The notes: generated from the letters alone by a model not told the origin. 12,238 nucleotides of DNA from CAYFMS01 sp964491425 (GCA_964491425.1 CAZBFR010000028.1:1-12238), one strand, 5' to 3'. Numbered from the stretch's first letter, positions 6,352 to 12,238 are shown. Program-made: numbers and translations.

Positions 6352-7524
6352 ATGTTTTCATTTGCCATTCTCGGCTCACACCCCCTAATCTCGCTTGCCG
6401 AAATCGAAGCGCAAACAGGCGAAAAGCCTGATTTTGTTCATGGCCAGACGGCATTTTTCGCAAACCTCAAAAACCTTGAAACGCTCGGGGAACGCCTCGG
6501 GGGCGTCCAAAAGCTCGGGGTAGTCCACGCAATCGTTACAAAAGTCGACCGAGAGGAACTAATCGACCTTCTTTCTCTCTTTATTTCACAAACGAACCCT
6601 ACGGGAAAGCATCTCGTAGGCGCAAGTATCTATCCGGGAGGCGACGAAACAGCACGAAAAAATCTTGAGGCAACAATCCTCCCCGCGCTCCTTGAAACGA
6701 AGAAGAGGTTAAAAGACGATGGAATAACTATCCGGATCATTAACAAGCGAGGCGAACCAATCCTTTCTTCCGCTTCTATTTATCACAATAAGCTTCTCAC
6801 AAACGGTCAGGAGTTCGTCTTCTTTGCAACGGAAAAACAAATCTATATCGGGGAAACGGCATCGTCGCAAAATCCAAACGATTGGTCATTCCGCGATATG
6901 GCTCGCCCTTGGCGAGACGCGAAAAACGGAATGCTCCCCCCAAAGCTTGCGCGGATGATGGTCAACCTCACGGGCCTTCAAGGGAATGGCCACGTTCTTC
7001 TTGACCCGTTTTGCGGATCTGGAACGACTTTAATGGAGGCTGGCCTTCTAGGATTTACCCTTATCGGAAGCGATATCGCGGAAAAAGCCCTCTATCAAAC
7101 CGACAACAACCTCGGATGGCTTAATGAACACGGTTATGAAATCGGTGAGGTCGAGCTCCACCATACGAAAGCCTCGCACGCACACCTTCTCATCTCACAA
7201 CCCGTCGACGCGATTGTAACGGAACCGTTCCTCGGCACCCCAAGGCAGGGAAACGAATCCGCGGAAGAACTCCGCGAACAAGTCGCCGACCTCGAAGTTC
7301 TCTATAAAGAGAGTTTCGCCGGCCTTCGTAATATCCTCAAACCAGGAGCAAGGGTTGTAATCGCAAATCCAGCCCATCTCCTTGGAACAACCGAAATCGA
7401 GCCAAACACACCAAAGATTCTTACGGATCTTGGCTATACTTTTGACAAATCCTCCTCAAATCTCCTTTATAAACGCGACAACCAATTCGTCGCCCGCCGT
7501 CTTTTACGTTTTATCAACCAGTAA
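6352..7524 (+). CDS. TRM11/UPF0020-type SAM-dependent methyltransferase
   Basis: The protein (390 aa from the ATG at 6352) has an N-terminal region of about 190 residues and a C-terminal Rossmann methyltransferase. Motif I is DPFCGSGTTLMEA (218-230), as in Trm11/Trm14/TrmG10 RNA guanosine methyltransferases and related DNA methylases. Motif IV, usually D/N-P-P-Y, reads TEPFLG (290-295). A likely task is N2-guanosine methylation of tRNA, but substrate and even RNA versus DNA cannot be settled from sequence. The N-terminal half, with SASIYHNKLLTNGQEFVFF at about 140-158, is THUMP/NFLD-like in position only. I reject the in-frame ATG at 6235 because the family-like start MFSFAILGSHPLISL lies at 6352 and the promoter is downstream of 6235. 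No terminator is visible after the stop. Confidence 0.85.
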   Translation: MFSFAILGSHPLISLAEIEAQTGEKPDFVHGQTAFFANLKNLETLGERLGGVQKLGVVHAIVTKVDREELIDLLSLFISQTNPTGKHLVGASIYPGGDETARKNLEATILPALLETKKRLKDDGITIRIINKRGEPILSSASIYHNKLLTNGQEFVFFATEKQIYIGETASSQNPNDWSFRDMARPWRDAKNGMLPPKLARMMVNLTGLQGNGHVLLDPFCGSGTTLMEAGLLGFTLIGSDIAEKALYQTDNNLGWLNEHGYEIGEVELHHTKASHAHLLISQPVDAIVTEPFLGTPRQGNESAEELREQVADLEVLYKESFAGLRNILKPGARVVIANPAHLLGTTEIEPNTPKILTDLGYTFDKSSSNLLYKRDNQFVARRLLRFINQ

Positions 7525-7530
7525 TTAGGA

Positions 7531-7559
7531 TTGACGAATCGTTGAAATTCCTGTACATT
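7531..7559 (+). promoter_or_regulatory. Predicted promoter of the lytic transglycosylase gene
   Basis: TTGACG (7531-7536), 17 bases and TACATT (7554-7559) form a good sigma70-type promoter beginning 6 bases after the methyltransferase stop. Transcription would start near 7563-7566, at the foot of a hairpin. Confidence 0.7.
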
Positions 7560-7562
7560 GAC

Positions 7563-7588
7563 TTGTTGCATTCCGCAACAAAGGAGGT
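7563..7588 (+). promoter_or_regulatory. 5'-end mRNA hairpin followed by a strong Shine-Dalgarno sequence
   Basis: TTGTTGC-ATTCC-GCAACAA (7563-7581) is a perfect 7-bp stem at the predicted mRNA start. It overlaps the first bases of AAAGGAGGT (7580-7588), a near-perfect Shine-Dalgarno sequence 4 bases before the ATG at 7593. A 5'-terminal stem of this kind can protect mRNA from decay or modulate ribosome access. The Shine-Dalgarno decides the start over the in-frame ATG at 7542. Confidence 0.65.
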
Positions 7589-7592
7589 CCGC

Positions 7593-8414
7593 ATGCGAAA
7601 GATCCTTATCGTCGCCGTTGCGCTCCTTTGCGCACGAAGCGACAACGAGATTCCCACCGGTCCCGAAGCCTCCCCGATTGCCGAGGGGACACAGGGGACG
7701 CCAAACTGGGTGCGCAGAGTACGCGCCGCGCGAGCGACGCTTCGTCCACACGACGAGGGGCTCCTCGGAAAGATCACCGAGGAATACAACCTCGGCCTTC
7801 GCGGACACACGAGGTGGGCAGAGAACTGCCTCGCCTACGAGTCCGAGTTCCGTACTGCCGCACGCCTCACCTTATATCCCGTGGCGTACATCGCTGGAAT
7901 CGCCATGCACGAAAGTGCCGGGTGCCGGATGGATGCACGCGACTGGGCCGGTGGTCGGGGATTGATGCAAATCACGTCGGTTCCCCGTCGTCGGTACACG
8001 GACGACATCGCGAAGCTCCTGCGGATTCGTGACGAAGAGGTCGACTACCGTCGAAACCCGCTTCACAACATCCTGATGGGAGTCATGTATCATGACGACC
8101 TCGAGCGAGAGCTCGGAAGTCGTCAGCACGGCCTCCTCGCGTACAACATGGGCGCGGGCGGAGTACGTAAAAAAGCTCGAAAGCTCGGGTGGAACGGGGG
8201 CGAACCCCTTCCCTCCATCGTCGAGCTCAAGCCGTACCTCGCCCACAACGCACGCATGAAGCCTCGAGCCTACGTCCAAAAAGTACTCGCGTCCGTCATC
8301 ATGATGGACCGAGCACTCCGAGGACTTCCGCTCGAGCGCCGCGACGTACGACGTGACGGGAACTTCACTCCGGAGGACATTCCGGGCTGGGATCCCGCTG
8401 ACGACGGCGGCTAA
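7593..8414 (+). CDS. Secreted lysozyme-like lytic transglycosylase
   Basis: The protein probably cleaves peptidoglycan outside the membrane. It is 273 residues long from the ATG at 7593, chosen because AAAGGAGGT stands in front of it. A short hydrophobic N-terminus (about 4-14, ILIVAVALLCA) looks like a signal sequence; the Cys at 13 lacks a normal lipobox. The SLT/lysozyme-like core shows AMHESAGC with the likely catalytic Glu107, GLMQIT (123-128) and AYNMGAGG (183-190), in the standard E...GLMQ...AYN order. A promoter directly upstream and a strong hairpin terminator downstream make it a single-gene unit. Composition differs from its neighbours: two hand-counted 60-base stretches gave 58% and 65% GC against 40% in ychF and 43% in the methyltransferase. 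Transfer or a specialised expression class is possible. The family is confident; the biological role (wall growth, pilus or secretion, attack on other cells) is open. Confidence 0.88.
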   Translation: MRKILIVAVALLCARSDNEIPTGPEASPIAEGTQGTPNWVRRVRAARATLRPHDEGLLGKITEEYNLGLRGHTRWAENCLAYESEFRTAARLTLYPVAYIAGIAMHESAGCRMDARDWAGGRGLMQITSVPRRRYTDDIAKLLRIRDEEVDYRRNPLHNILMGVMYHDDLERELGSRQHGLLAYNMGAGGVRKKARKLGWNGGEPLPSIVELKPYLAHNARMKPRAYVQKVLASVIMMDRALRGLPLERRDVRRDGNFTPEDIPGWDPADDGG

Positions 8415-8433
8415 CCTCAAGAAAACCCCCTTC

Positions 8434-8462
8434 CGGGCGACGAGAAATCGTCGCCCGCTTTG
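8434..8462 (+). terminator. Intrinsic terminator after the lytic transglycosylase gene
   Basis: CGGGCGACGA-GAAA-TCGTCGCCCG (8434-8457) is a perfect 10-bp GC-rich stem with a GAAA loop, 19 bases after the stop codon. It is followed by CTTTGTATA, a weak T-run, but the stem is very stable. Confidence 0.8.
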
Positions 8463-8474
8463 TATATAGAAAAC

Positions 8475-8490
8475 CAAGGCATTTGCCTTG
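8475..8490 (+). repeat. Inverted repeat overlapping the -35 box of the mini-protein gene
   Basis: CAAGGCA-TT-TGCCTTG is a perfect 7-bp inverted repeat. Its right arm shares TTG (8488-8490) with the -35 box of the next promoter, the position of a repressor operator. Alternatively, as RNA it could be a second, small terminator because GACTTTTT follows it. Confidence 0.5.
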
Positions 8491-8516
8491 ACTTTTTAGC
8501 TAGAGTATGGTATAAA
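8488..8516 (+). promoter_or_regulatory. Strong predicted promoter of the 54-aa membrane protein gene
   Basis: TTGACT (8488-8493), 17 bases and TATAAA (8511-8516), preceded by TGG so that it is also an extended -10, form the best-looking plus-strand promoter of the window. Transcription would start near 8523, leaving a leader of about 52 bases. Confidence 0.85.
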
Positions 8517-8528
8517 TGCTGGTCGTTT

Positions 8529-8549
8529 GCGTTGGGATTTCCCCTACGC
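8529..8549 (+). promoter_or_regulatory. Leader hairpin of the mini-protein mRNA
   Basis: GCGT and GGG on the 5' side pair with CCC and ACGC on the 3' side, with one T-T mismatch and an ATTTC loop. It lies about 6 bases from the predicted mRNA start, matching the 5'-hairpin arrangement of the transglycosylase gene. Confidence 0.4.
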
Positions 8550-8575
8550 GGCGTCGCATCCGGTGAGGAGGAGTC

Positions 8576-8740
8576 ATGCTCTTCATAAACTGGTATGAAG
8601 CCGACCAGATGCTTCGCGGCATCTATGAGGCTCACCCGTGGGTTCGTCCCACGGTGCTCGCAATCTTCAGCATCGCGGCGCTCGTTGCGTTCCTGAAGGT
8701 TCGTCGCCGAGAACGCCTGCAAGTACAACTCGCGGGATAA
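8576..8740 (+). CDS. 54-residue single-span membrane protein of unknown function
   Basis: I do not recognise this protein. It begins MLFINWYEADQMLRGIYEAH, has one hydrophobic segment at about residues 27-40 (VLAIFSIAALVAFL) and ends in a basic tail (KVRRRERLQVQLAG). By the positive-inside rule the N-terminus would face outside and the C-terminus the cytoplasm. Its reality is supported by the purine-rich GAGGAGGAG Shine-Dalgarno region (8565-8573) just before the ATG, a strong promoter at 8488-8516, a leader hairpin, and a hairpin terminator after the stop. Together with the preceding transglycosylase it recalls a lytic enzyme plus a holin-like small protein, but each gene has its own promoter and terminator and no phage genes are nearby. 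Coding status is fairly confident; function is unknown. Confidence 0.75.
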   Translation: MLFINWYEADQMLRGIYEAHPWVRPTVLAIFSIAALVAFLKVRRRERLQVQLAG

Positions 8741-8770
8741 CCCGAATTCGGGCCCCGCATCACCGTCTCG

Positions 8771-8792
8771 AACGCAGCCCCTCGGCTGCGTT
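8771..8792 (+). terminator. Hairpin terminator between the mini-protein gene and ychF
   Basis: AACGCAGCC-CCTC-GGCTGCGTT is a perfect 9-bp stem between two converging genes, 30 bases after the mini-protein stop and 6 bases after the ychF stop. The plus-strand T-run is short (TTT then TGTGCG), and the minus strand has none, so efficiency is uncertain. A 12-bp palindrome, CCCGAATTCGGG, precedes it at 8741-8752. Confidence 0.65.
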
Positions 8793-8798
8793 TGTGCG

Positions 8799-9875
8799 TT
8801 ATACGCCTACTTTAAAGAAACAAACGTCACCGTCTTGCATTACGTATTCCTTCCCTTCGACACGCATTGTTCCGTTTGCACGCGTTCCCGGCCAACCGCC
8901 CGCCGACACAAATGCATCAAAGCTCGCGACTTCCGCCCGAATAAATGCCTTTTCAAAATCTGTATGGATGACTCCGGCCGCTTGCGGGCCCTTCGTTCCC
9001 TTTTTAACCGTCCAAGCGCGCGTTTCTTTTTCCCCGCTCGTAAAATAGGTAACAAGCTCTAAAATTTGATACGCACGTCTAATAACCTGATCTAGACCGG
9101 ACTCGTTAAGTCCAAATTCCTTTAGCATTTCTTTCGCGTCATCCTTTGGCATTCCCGCAAGCTCAGCTTCGATTTTTACGGAAATCGGAATCGCTTCTCT
9201 ACTTGGCCCTAGTGGTGAAACAAAGTTTCCAGCCGTGATAGTTTCTTCACTTACATTAACGACGTACAAAATTGGTTTATCGGTTAGTAGCGCGAACTCC
9301 TTCCGAACTTCAAGCTCGTCGTCGGAAAGTTCCGCCGTAGAAGCAAACAATCCTTTTACGAGCTGTTCCTTCCATTTTTTAAGTGCACCCACCTGTCGCA
9401 ACAATTCCTTGTCCTTTGTCGCTTCCGCTTTCCGTTCGATCGCCCCTAGACGTTTTTCGACCGTCGAGAGATCCGCCATGATTAGTTCCGTTTCAATAAC
9501 CTCAACGTCGCGTACCGGGTCTACCGATCCGTCGACATGGATAATATCGTCATTTTTAAAATCGCGAACGACGTGTAAAATCATGTCTGTTTCTCGGATA
9601 TTTGCGAGAAATTGATTTCCAAGTCCTTCGCCGGAGTGTGCCCCCTTAACGAGGCCCGCAATATCAACAAACTCAATCGCCGTAGGAATAATTTTCTCAG
9701 ATTTCGAAATTTCGGCGAGCGCCGTCAACCGCTCATCAGGAACTTCAACGATTCCGACGTTTGGCTCAATCGTACAAAATGGAAAATTCGCCGCGTCTAC
9801 CTGCTTTTTTGTTAAAGCGGTAAATAAGGTCGATTTTCCAACGTTCGGAAGCCCAACAATTCCAACTTTAAGCAT
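8799..9875 (-). CDS. ychF: Ribosome-binding ATPase YchF (Obg-related)
   Basis: YchF (human OLA1) is a ribosome-associated P-loop enzyme of the Obg family that prefers ATP over GTP. The 358-residue length is close to the bacterial norm of about 363. It has G1 GLPNVGKS (8-15), G3 DIAGLVKGA (71-79), and NVSE (207-210) in the G4 position, where NxxE replaces the GTP-specific NKxD and fits ATP use. A coiled-coil region (about 125-195) and a C-terminal TGS domain (about 275-358, ending DGDVCFFKVGV) complete the family layout. A promoter TAGCCA-N17-TACAAT ends 8 bases before the ATG, so the mRNA may be almost leaderless. The preceding gene ends 34 bases upstream. Identification is very secure. Confidence 0.97.
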   Translation of the reverse strand: MLKVGIVGLPNVGKSTLFTALTKKQVDAANFPFCTIEPNVGIVEVPDERLTALAEISKSEKIIPTAIEFVDIAGLVKGAHSGEGLGNQFLANIRETDMILHVVRDFKNDDIIHVDGSVDPVRDVEVIETELIMADLSTVEKRLGAIERKAEATKDKELLRQVGALKKWKEQLVKGLFASTAELSDDELEVRKEFALLTDKPILYVVNVSEETITAGNFVSPLGPSREAIPISVKIEAELAGMPKDDAKEMLKEFGLNESGLDQVIRRAYQILELVTYFTSGEKETRAWTVKKGTKGPQAAGVIHTDFEKAFIRAEVASFDAFVSAGGWPGTRANGTMRVEGKEYVMQDGDVCFFKVGV

Positions 9876-9883
9876 ATTGCCAG

Positions 9884-9912
9884 ATTGTAGGCGAAAATAA
9901 GAACTTTGGCTA
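9884..9912 (-). promoter_or_regulatory. Possible promoter of ychF
   Basis: On the minus strand TAGCCA (9912-9907, overlapping the stop codon of the upstream gene), 17 bases and TACAAT (9889-9884) form a plausible promoter. Transcription would begin about 2 bases before the ATG at 9875, giving a nearly leaderless mRNA. The -35 box matches only four of six bases. Confidence 0.5.
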
Positions 9913-12156
9913 GGCTACGGTCGACTTTTGGAGGGCAAGATCGAAGGCGAGAGTGTCTACTTGATTGGTTTTTGTTCGATCGATCGGTTTAATAACCGCG
10001 TCGGTATATCCCGGCATCGAGGCGGTCATAAAATAGGTATTTGGTCCTACAACGAAGGCATAACGACCAAAACGATCCGTTACCGTTGTTTCAAGAAGCT
10101 TATTGTAGGTTGGCTCGAATAATCGAACAACAGCGTTCACGAGCGGTTTTTTCGTCGCTGCGTCAGATACAATGGCCCACCCCTTAAGTTGCTTTGGACG
10201 AGCAAGAATAAGCGTTACGACAAGAACTCCCGCCTGGAGACCAAGAACAATTCCGCTTCCAAGATCTTGGTTCATAATAAATCCAAAGAGCGCGAGAACG
10301 ACACCGAACCCCGCAACGATTCTTTGAATAGCACGGAGTAAACGCTTGGCCTGCACCGCCTTAACGCTCGATTTTTTCGCATCTTCTACGTAATCAACCG
10401 GGATGTTTGGCGCGAGAAACACATTATCATCGGTAACCGTAAGCGCTCCCCCGCGGTACACATCAAGAAAACTTCCATCGACATTTGTTTGAACAACGGC
10501 ACTCGGAAACGTAAATTGCGGCTTTTTAATTTGGATCGTGTACTCGCCAGGGATTGCACGAAGGAAAAATCGCCCCTGCTCGTCGGTCACGGTTGTCTTT
10601 ACGATCTTCCCATTTTGCAAAAGTTGTATCGTCGCGAGCGGAACGGGAACTTTTGTATATCCATTGTAAACAAGCCCGAACGGTCGTCGACGACGGCGTG
10701 CAAGATAGAGAACTGGAGAAGTAAACAAGTATTGGAGGTACGGGAGAAGATTAAAGGACGTTGCAAGTGTTGTGGTTCCTCCAACCGCAGAGGCAACGGC
10801 GACCGGAACCGCGACATCGCTCGCGATTTGCGCCTCAGGAAGCGCACGGAAGGCGTCAACCGATTCCCGCACTCGTGTTACCGCTTCCCCAACCGACCCG
10901 CTTATACCAAGAAGCCCTTCAGTCTCGAGTGCCTCGTCCTCGTCGACGACTTCAATCAACGCTGGATCTTTATTAAGAAGTATCGACGGGGCAACAACTG
11001 AATTTGTAACGACGAGTGATTCGGACTCGGTAAGATACCCTTCCTTACGAACCTCTACTCTATAACTTCCATTTTTTACAAACCATCCCACCGCCCCTGA
11101 ATCCGGAACAATAATTGGATTTGACTGCCCCGCGGTTGCGACCCACGGAAGGTTTCCTTCGTATAGCGTTGCGACGGCTCCAGACGACGGTCTCGCACCC
11201 TCCTTTGTCATCTCTCGCACAAGCCCGAGACCAAGAGATTCGAATTCGAGCGATTTTGTAAACGACTGTCGAAGTGCATTTGTTGCAAGAATCGTTACGT
11301 CTCCCGTAGACGGCGTAAGTCTCGCGACGTAAACAAGGTCTGACACTTTACGAACCTGCGCAACCGCACTTCCTTGCGATACAACAAGTTCTTTTGCAGG
11401 CGCGGAAAGCGTTACGGTAATATCGACAGGTAGTCCGGCAAGCGTTCGATAGAGCGCGGCGCTTGGTAGCGCCTCACCCGCAAGCGAGACATTCGTCGAA
11501 ATCGTTATCGCAGTACTTGTCGCTCCCCCACCCGAGGTCGTTCCGGTCGGCGTCGAAGGCGTCGGATCAGACGGCGTTGTAGGAACAACGGGAACAGGAG
11601 GCGTAACAACCTCTTCTTCCTCAACGACCTCTTCCTCGATCACCTCTTCCTCGATCACTTCTTCCTCGATTACTTCCTCTTCCTCAATCACTTCTTCGGT
11701 TGGAAGATTGAGATAAATATCACCGTTCACACCAACGTGAGCAACCTGCCCCTCTACAACCACCCCTAAAAATGTTTCATCTCCGCTTTGCGCTACCGTT
11801 GCCATTGACGCGTAACCAACCGACGTGTCTCCGAGAAGTTCGTTAAAAGCCCCATTCGTTAGCGTTACCGTTCTTGGAGTTGCCGTTGCACATGTCGAGG
11901 ACGAGTTTGACCACACACATTGACCGCTTGTCGCACTGTTATACAGGCGAAAAATCATGCTTACCGTTGCACGGTCCGTTAACACCCCTTCTTCATTCAT
12001 GATTCGTCCGCTAAACGACACAACATCGTCGCCCGACGCACGAACGGAAATCGTATCAAACGCAATCAAAAACATCGCAAGCACGATCGAACAAATACCA
12101 ACGATTGCATTCACCAAAAACAGATGTCGGTGGTGAATGTTCACTCCTTTAAACAT
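9910..12156 (-). CDS. Large multi-domain membrane protein with Glu-rich spacer and carboxypeptidase-regulatory-like domains
   Basis: I recognise the layout but not a named gene. From the ATG at 12156 (748 aa; subtract 2 from positions counted from the GTG at 12162), a basic N-terminus leads into a hydrophobic segment (about 11-33), a signal anchor or signal peptide. An outer domain follows (about 44-145; VVSFSGRIMNEEGVL, MIFRLYNSATSG), then a Glu/Val repeat (about 154-184), a Pro/Thr/Ser/Gly linker (185-212) and beta-rich regions to about 395. A hydrophobic segment (about 465-486) ends in five arginines. A CarboxypepD_reg/CnaB-like domain (about 495-585; TVTDEQGRFFLRAIPGEYTI), two more membrane spans (about 610-628 and 634-653) and a second such domain (657-740; TVTDRFGRYAFVVGP) complete it. 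A surface or envelope role is likely but unproven. I reject the GTG at 12162 because the TATAAT box lies only 4 bases upstream of it. Confidence 0.8.
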   Translation of the reverse strand: MFKGVNIHHRHLFLVNAIVGICSIVLAMFLIAFDTISVRASGDDVVSFSGRIMNEEGVLTDRATVSMIFRLYNSATSGQCVWSNSSSTCATATPRTVTLTNGAFNELLGDTSVGYASMATVAQSGDETFLGVVVEGQVAHVGVNGDIYLNLPTEEVIEEEEVIEEEVIEEEVIEEEVVEEEEVVTPPVPVVPTTPSDPTPSTPTGTTSGGGATSTAITISTNVSLAGEALPSAALYRTLAGLPVDITVTLSAPAKELVVSQGSAVAQVRKVSDLVYVARLTPSTGDVTILATNALRQSFTKSLEFESLGLGLVREMTKEGARPSSGAVATLYEGNLPWVATAGQSNPIIVPDSGAVGWFVKNGSYRVEVRKEGYLTESESLVVTNSVVAPSILLNKDPALIEVVDEDEALETEGLLGISGSVGEAVTRVRESVDAFRALPEAQIASDVAVPVAVASAVGGTTTLATSFNLLPYLQYLFTSPVLYLARRRRRPFGLVYNGYTKVPVPLATIQLLQNGKIVKTTVTDEQGRFFLRAIPGEYTIQIKKPQFTFPSAVVQTNVDGSFLDVYRGGALTVTDDNVFLAPNIPVDYVEDAKKSSVKAVQAKRLLRAIQRIVAGFGVVLALFGFIMNQDLGSGIVLGLQAGVLVVTLILARPKQLKGWAIVSDAATKKPLVNAVVRLFEPTYNKLLETTVTDRFGRYAFVVGPNTYFMTASMPGYTDAVIKPIDRTKTNQVDTLAFDLALQKSTVA
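11609..11695 (-). repeat. In-frame tandem repeat encoding a Glu/Val-rich spacer
   Basis: Units of 15 or 18 bases repeat about five times and encode variations of V-I-E-E-E. The length stays in frame, as expected for slippage-prone coding repeats that lengthen or shorten a spacer between an N-terminal domain and a Pro/Thr/Ser-rich linker. Confidence 0.85.
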
Positions 12157-12166
12157 ATCCACGTTT

Positions 12167-12172
12167 ATTATA
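12167..12172 (-). promoter_or_regulatory. -10 box of the large membrane protein gene
   Basis: A perfect TATAAT (12172-12167, minus strand) lies 10 bases before the ATG at 12156, so transcription would start about 4 bases before it. No -35 box is visible at the expected place; DnaA-box-like sequences occupy it. Confidence 0.5.
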
Positions 12173-12214
12173 CACCTTTAGCGTCATCCACACCGTGTGG
12201 ATAACTGTGGTTAA
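12168..12214. promoter_or_regulatory. Cluster of DnaA-box-like 9-mers
   Basis: Against the consensus TTATNCACA, TGTGGATAA (12196-12204) is a perfect box on the minus strand. TCATCCACA (12184-12192, plus), TGTGGTTAA (12206-12214, minus) and TTATACACC (12168-12176, plus) each have one mismatch. Two of them face each other as the inverted repeat ATCCACA-CCG-TGTGGAT. The A+T-rich run that follows (12215-12238) is cut by the window edge. This is either part of a replication origin or a DnaA-regulated promoter region of the adjacent gene. Confidence 0.6.
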
Positions 12215-12238
12215 CTCCAATATTTTCCTATTTTTAGC

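Noticed and set aside
7542..7592. Transglycosylase start at 7542
   Set aside because: It lies within the promoter upstream of the transcription start, while the ATG at 7593 has a near-perfect Shine-Dalgarno and begins a signal-like sequence.
7605..7640. Lipoprotein signal in the transglycosylase (Cys13)
   Set aside because: The residue before the Cys is Leu rather than Gly, Ala or Ser, so the lipobox is poor.
7872..8477. 201-codon open frame antisense to the transglycosylase gene
   Set aside because: The plus-strand frame has clear lysozyme-like motifs, Shine-Dalgarno and terminator; the antisense frame starts inside the terminator region and shows no recognisable domain.
7525..8792. Prophage lysis cassette (endolysin plus holin)
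   Set aside because: Each gene has its own promoter and terminator, and there are no phage structural, integrase or attachment-site signals in the window. A lysis role remains only a possibility.
1..12238. tRNA, rRNA, CRISPR arrays and insertion sequences
   Set aside because: I saw no cloverleaf-type tRNA sequence, no regularly spaced repeats, no transposase motif and no terminal inverted repeats in the window.

Overview
The window looks like chromosomal DNA of a member of the Candidate Phyla Radiation (Patescibacteria), possibly Parcubacteria-like. This is inferred from gene content, not from a marker search. The clues are small standalone housekeeping genes packed with recA, a RodZ-like membrane-anchored helix-turn-helix protein beside ftsK, a TRM11-type methyltransferase with a non-canonical motif IV, and a large envelope protein with Glu-rich and carboxypeptidase-regulatory-like domains. 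Most genes lack a Shine-Dalgarno sequence, and several promoters sit so close to the start codon that the mRNA would be leaderless or nearly so.

Minus strand, positions 1-6232, in transcription order: rpsF (bS6), ssb and rpsR (bS18) form the classic operon behind a consensus-like promoter and a structured leader. A terminator follows rpsR. Next come epmA, a short EpmA/GenX-type lysyl-tRNA synthetase paralogue, and efp (elongation factor P), 2 bases apart; this is an EF-P modification pair. A terminator follows efp. Then come ftsK (DNA translocase with an unusual acidic tail), the RodZ-like gene 9 bases later, and recA. RecA is cut off by the window edge and has its own promoter, which coincides with a small terminator-like hairpin.

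Plus strand, positions 6352-8740: a TRM11/UPF0020-type methyltransferase is transcribed divergently from rpsF, and the two promoters share overlapping -35 boxes. It is followed by two genes unlike their neighbours: a secreted lysozyme-like lytic transglycosylase and a 54-residue single-span membrane protein. Each has its own strong promoter, a hairpin at the 5' end of its mRNA, a textbook Shine-Dalgarno sequence and its own terminator-like hairpin. The transglycosylase gene is GC-richer than the surroundings.

Minus strand, positions 8799-12156: ychF (ribosome-associated ATPase) and, upstream of it, a 748-residue multi-domain membrane protein. Beyond its start, at the right edge, lies a cluster of DnaA-box-like 9-mers (12168-12214). 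This may be the edge of a replication origin or a DnaA-controlled promoter.

The points most worth a second look are the epmA-efp pair with its shortened EpmA, the DnaA-box cluster, the divergent promoters with overlapping -35 boxes, the rpsF leader structure, the contrast between leaderless and Shine-Dalgarno genes, and the transglycosylase/mini-protein island.
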